A stretch of DNA of 64,000 nucleotides from VAZQ01 sp963821505. Lineage in GTDB: Bacteria > Pseudomonadota > Alphaproteobacteria > Rhizobiales > Xanthobacteraceae. The stretch covers positions 372,001 to 436,000 of the forward strand of contig CAWGEH010000008.1 of assembly GCA_963821505.1 (NCBI GenBank). The letters run 5' to 3'. The position numbers were made by a program, and so were the translations under genes. This document shows positions 31,077 through 40,717 of this stretch, one piece after another; the stretch's first letter is position 1; every line of letters starts with the position of its first letter. Below the pieces are notes generated by a model that had not been told where the DNA came from, ran no database searches, and saw nothing but the letters and a program-made list of their open reading frames with translations.

Positions 31077-31429
31077 CTCAATTCTCCACGAATCACTCAT
31101 GCAATTTGTCGGGGCGGATGCCGGCGCCGGTTCGTCCGGACTTGGGCGGAGGCTTTGACGAAGGAGGGCAATTTTGTGTTTTTGGTTAATGAAGGGTTAA
31201 CGCCGAAGCGGTCGGACAGACCGAGATGCGCCGTTACGCCCATGGCCCGGCGCGGCGCAGCCGGATGGCGGCCGATCCCGCGGCAGCCCATTCCTGCGCG
31301 CGTAACCCTATATTAACGGCCCGTCGGGGCACCTGCGGGTTCGGGCGTCCGGCTGGAAACGGGGGAACGGGGGCCGTGCCGCCCCAAGCCGCGGACGGCG
31401 TGCAGCGTGCGGAAAACGCGCCGCGCGCG
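31077..31429. other. 353-bp intergenic region with an AT-rich promoter-like island
   Basis: An AT-rich segment around 31165-31200 stands out in otherwise GC-rich DNA and could be a promoter. A 48-codon frame with a GTG start at 31169 after AAGGAGG runs to 31316, but the product is Arg/Pro-rich with no recognisable features, so I do not call it a gene. Confidence 0.35.
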
Positions 31430-32062
31430 CTATTCCGCGGCCACGATGTTCATGGGCTGCCAATCCATCGCGACATGTTCGGGCTCGGCTGCAACGCGAT
31501 CGAGCCAGGTGCGGATCTGCGGAAACGTCGCGAGGTCGTAATCGCAGTGGTGCGCGAGATGGGCGTAGGCGTAGAGCGCGATGTCGGCGACCGAGTAGCG
31601 ATCGGCCACGAAGTAGCGATGGTGCTTGAGGTGATTCTCCATGACCGCGAGCGCACGGTAGCCCTCTTCCATCCAGTCCTCGAGCGCGTGCTGCTGCAGA
31701 TCGCGGCCGCCCTTGACCAGCGCGAGCCAGAAATAGGCCGCGCCGATATTGGGCTCGATGCTGTGCTGCTCGAAGAACATCCATTGCAGCGTCTCGGCGC
31801 TTTCGATGCGGTTTTCCGGCCGCAGCGGCGTTCCGCCGGCCAGGTGCCAGAGGATCGCGTTCGACTCGGCGAGATAGCGCCCGGGCGCGGCCTCGAGCAG
31901 CGGCACCTGGCCGTTCGGATTCTTGGCCAGGAATTCGGGCGTGCGGCTCTCGCCCTTGAGAATGTCGACCTCGACGAGGCGATAGGGAATACCGAGCTGC
32001 GCGAGCGCCAGACGTACCTTGTAGCTGTTGCCCGATCGCTGCATGGAATAGAGCGTATACAT
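31430..32062 (-). CDS. Glutathione S-transferase family protein
   Basis: A 210-residue GST. The start MYTLYSMQRSGNSYKVRLAL at 32062 opens the thioredoxin-like domain, with Ser in RSGNSYK as likely catalytic residue, cis-Pro in NGQVPLLE and the E-S-N-A-I glutathione motif in YLAESNAILWHL. The helical domain has the N-capping box ADRYSVADIALYAYAHLA. It is unrelated in detail to the GST at 7.9 kb. It lies downstream of a phytanoyl-CoA dioxygenase-like gene in the same direction, with a 187-nt gap. Confidence 0.92.
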   Translation of the reverse strand: MYTLYSMQRSGNSYKVRLALAQLGIPYRLVEVDILKGESRTPEFLAKNPNGQVPLLEAAPGRYLAESNAILWHLAGGTPLRPENRIESAETLQWMFFEQHSIEPNIGAAYFWLALVKGGRDLQQHALEDWMEEGYRALAVMENHLKHHRYFVADRYSVADIALYAYAHLAHHCDYDLATFPQIRTWLDRVAAEPEHVAMDWQPMNIVAAE

Positions 32063-32249
32063 CGGCCTCCTTGGGCGGTGATCCACGCACCGCTATTGGC
32101 CCCGCCGGACGTTCTCACGCTCTTAGGACATCACGGCGGCAATGTCATGACGCAGGCGCGAACGGAGGAATGGTCCCGGGCTACCGCGCCGGCGGGCGGC
32201 AGCCCATATCTGCTGCGATTGCGGTTGCGCGGAGAAAATTATTTCGGCG

Positions 32250-33068
32250 TCATTCCGCCGCCACGCGATGGGCGCGGGCATAGGCGAGGAGGGCGTCGTC
32301 CTCGACCGGCACGATCGGCGCGAAGTCGCGGTGGGCGATCCATTCCGCGCGCGTGAACTTGGTGATGTGGTTGGAGACGGCGCACAGCGTGAGATACACG
32401 ATCTTGCGCGGGTAGGGCGTGATGTTGGGCGGCGACGCGTGCACGAGGTTGCCGTGGAACATGAGCACCGAGCCCGGCTTGCCGGTCGGCGCGACGATGC
32501 CGATGCCGCCTTGCGGTGCCGCCTCGGTGCACAGCCGCGTCACGGTCGCCGCATCGAGCGTCCAAAGCGGATATGAGGTCGTGCTCTGGTCATGACCGGC
32601 GGCGAGCGTGCCGTACCTGTGGCTCTTGGGAATGAGCATCAGCGGACCGTTGATCGGCAAGACCTCGTCGAGGAAGATCGAGATGTTCATCGCCCGCGGC
32701 GCGGGCATGCCGTCGTCACGCGCCCAGGTGCCGTAGTCCTGGTGCCACTGCCAGACGTCGCCTTCGAACGCCGCCTTGGCGTTGATCTTGAACTGGTGGA
32801 CATAGACGCCTTCGCCGAACAGCTGCTGCAGAGGCTCGACCAGCCGCGGGTGATGCGCCATCAGCCGGAAGGCTTCGCTGTAGGTGTGGGCGGCAAAGGC
32901 GGTGCGCGGAGCGCCGGTCTTCTCGCGCCAGACCTCCTGGCGATTGCTCCTTAGAATGCGATCCGCTTCGCTGCGCAGGACCGCGACCTCCGCTTCGGCA
33001 AAGCAATTCGGGAAAAACAGGTAGCCCTGCTCGTCAAAGGCCTTGATCTGATCAGGCGTGAGCTTCAT
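32250..33068 (-). CDS. Phytanoyl-CoA dioxygenase (PhyH) family protein
   Basis: A 272-residue Fe(II)/2-oxoglutarate oxygenase. It opens MKLTPDQIKAFDEQGYLFFP, the usual PhyH start, at 33068 with GGGAGGACGCC upstream. The iron site is HQD in QWHQDYGTWARDDG, and the distal His is probably in FHGNLVHASPPN; the 2OG-binding Arg follows in YPRKIVYLTL. Such enzymes hydroxylate varied substrates, including ectoine and natural products. The frame stays open upstream but that part is Arg/Pro-rich and not real. Confidence 0.9.
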   Translation of the reverse strand: MKLTPDQIKAFDEQGYLFFPNCFAEAEVAVLRSEADRILRSNRQEVWREKTGAPRTAFAAHTYSEAFRLMAHHPRLVEPLQQLFGEGVYVHQFKINAKAAFEGDVWQWHQDYGTWARDDGMPAPRAMNISIFLDEVLPINGPLMLIPKSHRYGTLAAGHDQSTTSYPLWTLDAATVTRLCTEAAPQGGIGIVAPTGKPGSVLMFHGNLVHASPPNITPYPRKIVYLTLCAVSNHITKFTRAEWIAHRDFAPIVPVEDDALLAYARAHRVAAE

Positions 33069-33289
33069 GGCGTCCTCCCGGGGACGATCGCGCGTGGCTG
33101 GCGCAGTGTAACGGCCCGCGGTCCGGAAATCACCCCGGCGCGAGCATCGACGTGGCGCGCGGCGAGCAGCGCGCGGGCGCGTCGCCTGCCTCCCGTCGCG
33201 GCCAGGCCGATTGCCTTTTCGTGTCCGCGGGCAGAGCATGGCGGCAACGGCGGCGTCCGATACGAAGTCGCCGATGGGAGGAAACGCCA

Positions 33290-34309
33290 ATGTCGCGGAC
33301 ACGATTTGCCGTGGCTGTGGGCATGGTCTCGATGCTGGCTTGCGCCGCGCTGCCGGCGTCGGCGCGGGCGACGGACCAGGCCGATGCCGATGCCGCGCGC
33401 AGGGAAGCAACCTTGAGCTGGTACACGTCGACGCCGGTCGCGCTCGCCCAGCAACTCGCCGACCGATTCCAACAGCAGACTGGAATCAAGGTCCAGCTCC
33501 TGCGCACCGGCGGCCAGGCGGTGCTGCGGCGGCTGCAGCAGGAGCTCAGCGCCGGCCGCCCCGGCGCCGACGTGATGACCATGTCGGATGCCGGCGCCGC
33601 CAACGCACTGGCCAAGCAGGGTCTGTTCGAGCCGTTCCGGCCGGAGGGCTTCGACAAGATCGTGGCCGCCGCGCGCGACCGCGATGGCCGCTGGATTGCC
33701 CAGCGGCTTTCGATCGTCGGCATCCCGGTCCGCACCGACAAGGTCAAGGACGTCCCCAGCACGTGGTCGGACCTCAAGCAGCCGAAATATAAAGGTCTCA
33801 TGGTGATGCCGGACCCCTCCTTCACGGCGATCCAGCTGGTGGTGGTCGGGATGCTGTCGCGTACGCTCGGTTGGGATTTCTACAAGGCGTTGCGCGCGAA
33901 CGACATCATGATCGTCCAGGGTCACCAGCAGGTCTTCAGCACGATGCAGCAGGGCGAGAGGGTGATCGGCGCCGAGGGCGCCGATCCGCGCAGCTTCGCC
34001 GACGGGCACGATGTCCCCAATCAGAAACTGATCTATCCGACCGAGGGCGTCTTCATCGTGTCCTCGCCCACGGCCGTGATCAAGGGCGCGCACAATCCCA
34101 ACGCGGCAAAGCTGTTCGCGCAGTTCATGATCTCGCCGCCGGCGCAGACGATGATCGCGGAGGGCGGGATTCACGCCGCGCGCATCGACATCCCGCCGCC
34201 GCCCGGCCAGCCGGCGCTGAGCGAGGTGAAATTTCTGCCGATCGACCTCGACTTCATCGAGGAACGGGGGCGCGAGCTCAAGACGAGATTCGCCGAAATA
34301 TTTCAGTGA
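33290..34309 (+). CDS. Extracellular solute-binding protein, family 1 (iron/thiamine-like)
   Basis: A 339-residue periplasmic binding protein with a signal peptide (AVAVGMVSMLACAALPASAR) and GGGAGGAAACGCC before ATG 33290. The mature protein (LSWYTSTPVALAQQLADRFQ, then GADVMTMSDAGAANALAKQG and VPSTWSDLKQPKYKGLMVMP) fits the FbpA/AfuA-like ferric or small-anion binding family. No ABC permease or ATPase gene is nearby, so it is an orphan receptor. It is divergent from the dioxygenase gene. Confidence 0.9.
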   Translation: MSRTRFAVAVGMVSMLACAALPASARATDQADADAARREATLSWYTSTPVALAQQLADRFQQQTGIKVQLLRTGGQAVLRRLQQELSAGRPGADVMTMSDAGAANALAKQGLFEPFRPEGFDKIVAAARDRDGRWIAQRLSIVGIPVRTDKVKDVPSTWSDLKQPKYKGLMVMPDPSFTAIQLVVVGMLSRTLGWDFYKALRANDIMIVQGHQQVFSTMQQGERVIGAEGADPRSFADGHDVPNQKLIYPTEGVFIVSSPTAVIKGAHNPNAAKLFAQFMISPPAQTMIAEGGIHAARIDIPPPPGQPALSEVKFLPIDLDFIEERGRELKTRFAEIFQ

Positions 34310-34442
34310 CCGACGCCCGACCGCGCCGTCCTGGCGCCTTTCCGCGCGATCACCAAGGTGTGTGCGTCCGCGATTGAGGCTTGCCGTCGGCGGCCCGGCC
34401 CAGTAGGAAGCTCGCGCCCGATACGGTTAAGCGGAGATTCTC

Positions 34443-35650
34443 ATGGCCCTCCTCGCGGAATCGCTCAAGCGCATCAAGCCCTCTGCCACCATTGCGGTGA
34501 CGGACAGGGCGCGTGCGCTCAAAGCGGCCGGCCGCGACGTGATCGGGCTGGGAGCCGGGGAGCCGGATTTCGATACGCCCGAGAACATCAAGCGCGCGGC
34601 GATCAAGGCGATCGAGGACGGCAAGGCGGCGAAGTATACCGCCGTCGACGGCATTGCGGAGCTCAAGGCCGCGATTGCGCGCAAGTTCAAGCGCGAGAAC
34701 GGGCTCGACTACAAGCCCAGCCAGATCATCGTCGGCACCGGCGGCAAGCAGGTGCTCTACAACGCGTTCATGGCGACGCTCGATCCCGGCGACGAGGTGA
34801 TCATCCCGGCGCCGTATTGGGTGAGCTATCCCGACATGGTCATGCTCGCGCGGCGGCGAGCCGGTCGGCGTGCCGACCACCATCGAGTCGGGCTTCAAGA
34901 TGACGCCCGAGGCGCTCGAGCGGGCGATCACGCCGAGGACCAAATGGGTGCTGCTCAACTCGCCGTCGAACCCGACCGGCGCGGCCTATACGCGCGCCGA
35001 GCTCAAGAAGCTGACCGACGTGCTGGTGCGGCATCCGCAGATCCACGTGCTGACGGACGACATGTACGAGCATCTCGTCTACGACGATTTCGAGTTCACG
35101 ACGCCGGCCCAGATCGAGCCCAGGCTGTACGAGCGCACGCTGACGGTCAACGGCGTTTCCAAGGCCTACTGCATGACCGGCTGGCGCATCGGCTATGCCG
35201 GCGGGCCCGAGCCGCTGATCAAGGCGATGGCGATGATCCAGTCGCAGTCGACCTCGAACCCGACCGCGGTGTCGCAATGGGCAGCGGTCGAGGCGCTCGA
35301 CGGGCCGCAGGATTTCATCGCCAAGCACAATGCGATTTTCAAGGAGCGCCGCGACCTCTGCGTGTCGATGCTCAATCAGGCGCGACGGAATCCATTGTCC
35401 GAAGCCCGAGGGTGCCTTCTACGTCTATCCGTCCTGCGCCGGCACCATCGGCAGGACCGCGCCGAGCGGCAACAAGCTCGTCACCGACGAGGATTTCGTC
35501 AGCGAACTCTTGGAAGCCGAGGGCGTGGCGGTGGTGCAGGGCACGCCGTTCGGTTTCGGCCCGGCATTTCGCATTTCCTATGCGACCAAGACCGAGGACG
35601 TGGAGGAGGCCTGCCGGCGCATCCAGCGCTTCTGCGGAAATTTGAAGTGA
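34443..35650 (+). CDS. Aspartate/aromatic aminotransferase, class I (two frameshifts)
   Basis: A PLP-dependent class I aminotransferase of the rhizobial AatA type, about 400 residues when restored. Segments in three frames give the whole fold: VIGLGAGEPDFDTPENIKRA, VLLNSPSNPTGAAYTRAELK, the PLP lysine in TVNGVSKAYCMTGWRIGYAG, and FRISYATKTEDVEEACRRIQ. The first shift is an extra C at 34851 (LA|GGEPVGVPTT); the second is an extra base near 35383 (NQA|DGIHCPKPEGAF). Both restore perfectly by deleting one base, so the gene is probably intact in the organism. Confidence 0.88.
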
Positions 35651-35766
35651 ACGATGGTGCCGGCGTCAATCGACAAGCGCGACATCGCGCCTGTTGTTGC
35701 ATAGGATCGAGTTCGAGGCACGCAACCCCGATCGGGTTTGCGCGAATGAGCAAAGGGAGGGTCTAT

Positions 35767-36237
35767 ATGTCGCGTTACGCCATCGGGGCTGCCGTTCTCG
35801 CATTGACCGTCGTGGCTGTTGCTCCAGCCAGCGCCCAACGGATGAGAGCCGGTCTCTTGACCTGCGATGTTTCGGCCGGCATCGGTTTCATCATCGGGTC
35901 GCCAGAAGTCGGTATCTTGCGTATTCGCGCCGGAACCGGCCGGCCCGCAAGAGGTCTATGACGGATCGATCAGCAAATTCGGGCTCGATATCGGCGCCAC
36001 CAGCAGCGGCGTGATGATCTGGGGTGTGTTCACGGACACCCTCGGCGGCCCCGGCTTTCTCGCCGGCGATTATTCGGTGCCAGCGGCGAGGTGACGGTCG
36101 CCGCCGGCCTCGGCGCCAACGTCCTGGTGGGCGGTTCCAACCGCAGCGTCGCGCTGCAGCCGCTCTCGGTGGACAGTTCGATCGGTCTCAATCTGGCGCT
36201 CGGCGTCGCGGAACTCCGCCTGCGGCCCGGGCGCTGA
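35767..36237 (+). CDS. DUF992 family exported protein (two frameshifts)
   Basis: The protein starts MSRYAIGAAVLALTVVAVAP with a signal peptide ending ASAQ, then MRAGLLTCDVSAGIGFIIGS. It continues in a second frame (VSCVFAPEPAGPQEVYDGSI, FGLDIGATSSGVMIWGVF) and a third (GEVTVAAGLGANVLVGGSNR to LGVAELRLRPGR). The first break contains GAAGTC at 35905-35910, where deleting one A restores the frame; the second looks like a lost G near 36076. Restored length is about 156 residues, normal for DUF992. A strong terminator follows 28 nt after the stop. Confidence 0.82.
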
Positions 36238-36264
36238 TCGCCCTCCTGATCCTGCAAAACTGAG

Positions 36265-36293
36265 CGGCCGCCCCTCTCGCGGGCGGCCGTTTT
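36265..36293 (+). terminator. Rho-independent terminator after the DUF992 gene
   Basis: A perfect 9-bp stem (CGGCCGCCC / GGGCGGCCG) with a 7-nt loop is followed by TTTT, and AAAA precedes it, so it may work in both directions. Its position supports ending the DUF992 gene at 36237 in the restored frame. Confidence 0.85.
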
Positions 36294-36439
36294 CGTCCGG
36301 CATGCGGGCGGCGCATGTCGGCGGGTGGCGCGCTCGTGCCTGAGGCGCCAGTGCCTCTTGCCAAATCCCCCTCCGGCCTGAAACGATGGCGCAAACGGTC
36401 TCGGAGAAGGCCGCATCTCGGTCAATTTGGGAGGCGGAT

Positions 36440-38490
36440 ATGGCACAGAACGGCACACGAGCCACGGGTCCACGGTGCATCGCGCTGGTGGGCCCGTTCC
36501 AGAGCGGCAAGACCACGCTGCTCGAAGCGATCCTCGCCCGCACCGGCGCGATTCAGCGCCAAGGCACCATCGAGGCGGGAAACACCGTCGGCGACGCCAG
36601 CAAGGAAGCGCGCCACCACAAGATGAGCGTCGAAATCTCGGTCGCCACCACCCAGTTCATGGGCGATGCATATACTTTCATCGATTGTCCGGGCTCGGTC
36701 GAGTTCGTCCACGACATGCGCGCGGCGCTGCCCGCGGTCGACGCCGCGGTCGTGGTGTGCGAGCTGGACGAGAAGAAGGTGCCGCAGCTTCAGCTCATTC
36801 TGCGCGAGCTCGAGGAGCAGAAAATTCCGCGTTTCCTGTTTCTCAACAAGATCGACAAGGCCGATTCCACCGTCCACGAGGTGCTCAGGGTCCTGCAGCC
36901 GGCGTCGCGCAGCAAGCTGCTGCTGCGGCAGATACCGACCTTTTCCGGCGACATCATCACCGGCTTCGTCGATCTCGCGCTCGAGCGCGCGTTCGTCTAC
37001 AAGGAGCATGCGCCGTCGGAAATCATTCCGCTCGAAGGCGACGTGCTCGACCGCGAGAAGACCGCCCGGTTCTCGATGCTGGAGACGCTGGCCGACCACG
37101 ACGACGAGCTGATGGAGCAGCTGCTGGAAGACATCCAGCCGCCGCGCGACAAGATCTTCGACGATCTTTCCAAGGAATTGCGCGAGAGCCTCGTCTGCCC
37201 GGTGCTGTTCGGCTCGGCCACGCGCACCAACGGCGTGCTGCGCCTGATGAAGGCGTTGCGCCACGAGGCGCCCGGAGTTGCGGAGACCGCGAAGCGGCTC
37301 GGGGTGAAGGCCGGCAATCCGATCGCCTATGTGCTCAAGACCATCAATACCTCCCACGGCGGCAAGATGTCGGTCGCCCGCGTGCTCACCGGAAAGATCG
37401 GCGACGGCAGCAGCCTCCTCACCTCCGAAGGCGAGGCCGGGCGCGTCGCGGCCGTGTTCAAGTCTCATGGGCCAGCACAGCGAGAAGCGCGAGTCCCGCC
37501 GAAGCCGGCGATACCGTGGCGCTCGGCAAGCTCGATCATGCCAAGACCGGCGACACCTTGACCGAGGGCCAGCCGGCGCATCCGCCGCTCGCCAAGGTCG
37601 CGCCGCATGCGCCGGTGCTGGCGATCGCGGTCGCCGCCAAGGAACGCAAGGACGACGTCAAGCTCGGCCAGGCGCTGGCGAAGCTGCTCGAGGAGGATCC
37701 CTCGATCACCGTCGTCCACAATGCCGAGGCGCACGAAGTGGTGCTCTGGGGGCAGGGCGAGATGCAGCTGCGCGTCGCGACCGAACGGCTGGCCGACCGC
37801 TTCGGCGTCGCCACCGTCTCGCACAAGCCGACGGTCGGCTATCGCGAGACCATCAAGAAGGGCATCGTGCAACGCGGCCGCCACAAGAAGCAGTCGGGCG
37901 GACACGGCCAGTACGGCGACGTCGTGCTCGACATCAAGCCGCTGCCGCGCGGCTCGGGCTTCACCTTCACCGAGGAGATCAAGGGCGGCGTGGTGCCGCG
38001 CAATTATATTCCGTCGGTGGAGGAGGGCGTCGTCGACGCGCTCAAGCACGGACCGCTCGGCTTCCCGGTGGTCGACATTGCCGCCAAGCTGGTCGACGGC
38101 TCCTACCACACCGTCGATTCCTCCGACATGGCGTTTCAGCTGGCCGGCCGCCTCGCCATCCACGACGGACTGCCGCAATGCCAGCCGGTGCTGCTCGAGC
38201 CGATCTACCAGGTGGAGATCGTCTGTCCGTCGGACGCGACCGCAAAAATGAACGCGCTGATGTCGGGACGGCGCGGCCAGATTCTCGGCTTCGACACCCG
38301 CGAGGGCTGGGACGGCTGGGACGTGGTGCGGGTACAGATGCCGGAAACCGAGATCGGCGACCTCATCGTGGAGGTGCGCTCGGCGACCGCCGGCGTCGGC
38401 AGCTTCACCTTCAAGTTCGATCACATGGCCGAACTCACCGGCCGCACCGCCGACCAGATCGTCGCGGCGCGCAAGGCCGCGGCGGCGTAA
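36440..38490 (+). CDS. EF-G-like translational GTPase paralogue (two single-base insertions)
   Basis: About 683 residues from ATG 36440, chosen for GGGAGGCGG just upstream. G-domain motifs are GPFQSGKT (P-loop), DCPGSVEF (G3) and FLNKIDKAD (G4). Canonical EF-G has DTPGH at G3; here the catalytic His is Ser, so GTP hydrolysis may be altered. Domains II-V follow, including YRETIKKGIVQRGRHKKQSG and GGVVPRNYIPSVEEGV. The frame is broken twice 34 bp apart, by extra bases at 37463 and 37497; deletion restores FKLMGQHSEKRESAEAGDTV. The similarity is to a widespread alphaproteobacterial EF-G-like family distinct from FusA; its function is unclear. Confidence 0.87.
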
Positions 38491-38638
38491 TCGGAGGACA
38501 GACGACAGAAGGACGGATGAGTATCGGTTGAGGCTTTTCTGTCGTCCGTCCTTCGTGCTCCGTCTTCCGCGTCCGCCGAAGCCTCTGTTCGCGACATCCG
38601 AAGGCGAGGCCGCCGCGGCGCCTGCTATAAGCGGCCGC

Positions 38639-39376
38639 ATGGCGATCATCAGCCTCGCCCTCGTCGCATCGACCTTCGTGCTCGCCGGCTTCGTGAAGGG
38701 GATGATCGGCCTTGGGCTGCCGACCGTCGCGATGGGTCTGCTCGCACTGGTGATGACCCCGGCGCAGGCTGCTGCGCTCCTGGTCGTGCCCTCGTTCATC
38801 ACCAATGTCTGGCAGGCGATCGGTCCCGAATGGACGCCGCTGGTGCGGCGGCTGTGGCCGATGCTGCTCGGCATCTGCGCGGGAACCTGGGCCGGGGGCG
38901 GACTCCTTACCGCGCACGGCGGGACGCGGGCATCCGTGGGGCTTGGGGCCGTTCTCGTGCTCTACGGCATTCTGGGGCTGACCTCGATCGAGTTCTCGCT
39001 GCCGCCGCGGCTCGAGCCGTGGTTCGCGCCGTTGATCGGGGCGACGACCGGCATCGTGACGGCGGCGACCGGCGTGTACATGATTCCGTCGGCTCCTTAC
39101 TTGCAGGCGATCGGCTTGCGCAAGGACGCGCTGGTGCAGGCACTCGGGCTGTCGTTCACGGTTTCGACGCTGGCGCTGGCGGCGACTCTCGTCCACGACG
39201 GCGCCCTGCAAATTCCGGTCGCAGGCGTCTCGCTGCTGGCGCTCGCCCCGGCATTGATCGGCATGGCGCTGGGCCAGTGGGTGCGCGCGCGGGTGCGCTC
39301 CGAGACGTTCCGAATCTGCTTCTTCGCGGGTTCGCTCGTGCTGGGCGCGCACTTGGTTTTGCGCGCGTTGCTTTGA
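38639..39376 (+). CDS. TauE/SafE-family sulfite or anion exporter
   Basis: A 245-residue polytopic membrane protein with about eight helices. The hallmarks are the FVKGMIGLGLPTVAMGLL loop in the first repeat and the matching ATTGIVTAATGVYMIPSAPY in the second repeat. The family moves sulfite, sulfoacetate or other small anions, often out of the cell. The ATG at 38639 begins at the first hydrophobic segment. Neighbours give no hint of substrate. Confidence 0.9.
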   Translation: MAIISLALVASTFVLAGFVKGMIGLGLPTVAMGLLALVMTPAQAAALLVVPSFITNVWQAIGPEWTPLVRRLWPMLLGICAGTWAGGGLLTAHGGTRASVGLGAVLVLYGILGLTSIEFSLPPRLEPWFAPLIGATTGIVTAATGVYMIPSAPYLQAIGLRKDALVQALGLSFTVSTLALAATLVHDGALQIPVAGVSLLALAPALIGMALGQWVRARVRSETFRICFFAGSLVLGAHLVLRALL

Positions 39377-39557
39377 CGGCAGCTGCGCGGCCGCCGGCGG
39401 CCGATGGGCGCGCGGGCCGCCGCTGATAAATTGCGGCGCGATGGATCGACTTGCGCATGTTCCGGGAAAGCCTGCCGGACTCGATCCGGCTTTCCGAATA
39501 GAACACCCGCAGGATCAGAGAAGCTGGAGTGCAACACGATCGCAAGCGGAATGCGGT

Positions 39558-40043
39558 CTAATCCGCGCGCGGCACCGTGCCGGGGTCGCAAATGGCAATT
39601 TTTCGCCGCGGGATGATGGAAATTTCACCGTTTGCTTCCAAGATGGCGAGCTTGATGTCGTCCATCGTCTCCAGCCCGTGGTGACGGCGCGCCGCTTCGA
39701 GCACGTCCTCCTCGGTCAGACGCGCGCGCCGCAATCGTGCGCTCAGGACGCGTCCGTTCTCGACCACGATGGTCGGAACGCCTTTCAGAATCTTTCCGAT
39801 GCTGGGGACGTTGCGCTCGAGGAGCGACATCGCGACATCGATGATGACGAATGTCGCGATCACCAGGAAGGCCTGGATGAGCGAATAGTCCTGTCCCATC
39901 AATGCGCGTGACGCGGCTCCGCCGATGATCAGGAACAGGATGAAGTCGAACACCGTCAGCTGGCGGAGCGTGCGCCGGCCCGAGGCGCGGATCACCAGCC
40001 AGAGGACGAAATAGACGATGACCGACTTGATCACGCTGTCCAT
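39558..40043 (-). CDS. DUF421 (YetF-like) membrane protein
   Basis: A 161-residue protein with three transmembrane helices (VIKSVIVYFVLWLVIRASG, FDFILFLIIGGAASRALMG, IQAFLVIATFVIIDVAMSLL) and a cytoplasmic beta domain (GVPTIVVENGRVLSARLRRA). The RTLRQLTVFDF motif is typical of DUF421. In Bacillus, YetF relatives influence spore and stress traits, but no general function is known. It is 6 nt downstream of the next gene and forms an operon with it. Confidence 0.9.
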   Translation of the reverse strand: MDSVIKSVIVYFVLWLVIRASGRRTLRQLTVFDFILFLIIGGAASRALMGQDYSLIQAFLVIATFVIIDVAMSLLERNVPSIGKILKGVPTIVVENGRVLSARLRRARLTEEDVLEAARRHHGLETMDDIKLAILEANGEISIIPRRKIAICDPGTVPRAD

Positions 40044-40049
40044 GACGTT

Positions 40050-40544
40050 TCACGGATAGACCAGAATCGAAAATGCCACCCGTCCTTCCGGATCCGCGGC
40101 GGCGGTGAGATCGAACATCCCGAACGAGCGCGGATGGGCCCAGATTACGACCGGGAGGTCGCCCTCCGTGGGGGCGCGGAAGACGAGTTCGAGCCCGCGC
40201 GGCCCGGCGGTGCTCGAGGAAGGGACCGGCTCGATGTCGGCGATCTGGAAATTGTCCGCAAATGCCGGGCCCAGTGTCAGGCCGACCTCGTCGGCGTTGG
40301 GCGCGGATATCGTTGCCGTCAGCCGCGCCAGCGCGGTGACGTGCTGAAAGCGTTCATAGGTCAGCGCCAGCGCGCCGTCCCTGACGGTCCTCCGGCTCAG
40401 CGGCCCATTAGCGAAGACACCGAGCAGCGCGATCAGGACAATCCCCGCCAGCGCCAGCCACATCGCGCGCTCCCACGCCCAGAATGCGTATTGGAGCCGC
40501 ATATTCTCGCGCACGGGATAGCTGCGACTGTCTTCCTCGCGCAT
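40050..40544 (-). CDS. Single-pass membrane protein of unknown function
   Basis: A 164-residue protein with one transmembrane helix (AMWLALAGIVLIALLGVFAN, residues ~28-48) and an external beta-rich domain (LVFRAPTEGDLPVVIWAHPR). The N-terminus is charged and cytoplasmic. It immediately precedes the DUF421 gene, so the two membrane proteins probably work together. I do not recognise a family; a FixH-like topology is only superficial. Confidence 0.7.
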   Translation of the reverse strand: MREEDSRSYPVRENMRLQYAFWAWERAMWLALAGIVLIALLGVFANGPLSRRTVRDGALALTYERFQHVTALARLTATISAPNADEVGLTLGPAFADNFQIADIEPVPSSSTAGPRGLELVFRAPTEGDLPVVIWAHPRSFGMFDLTAAADPEGRVAFSILVYP

Positions 40545-40717
40545 GAAAACGGGCCGGACTATCTTTTCTTGCCAGTCGATGGAGAACGCGCCCTTGCCCG
40601 GCCGGTTCCGTATCCACGGTCCGGCGCGCGATCACCTGGCCCTGCCGCACCCGTGACTTGCCCGTGATGGGCGGCAGGCGTATCGAATAGGGCGCCCGAA
40701 TCCGGAGGACGAGCCCC

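Noticed and set aside
37463..37497. Programmed frameshifting in the EF-G-like gene
   Set aside because: No slippery heptamer or downstream pseudoknot; two +1 shifts 34 bp apart fit sequence errors better.
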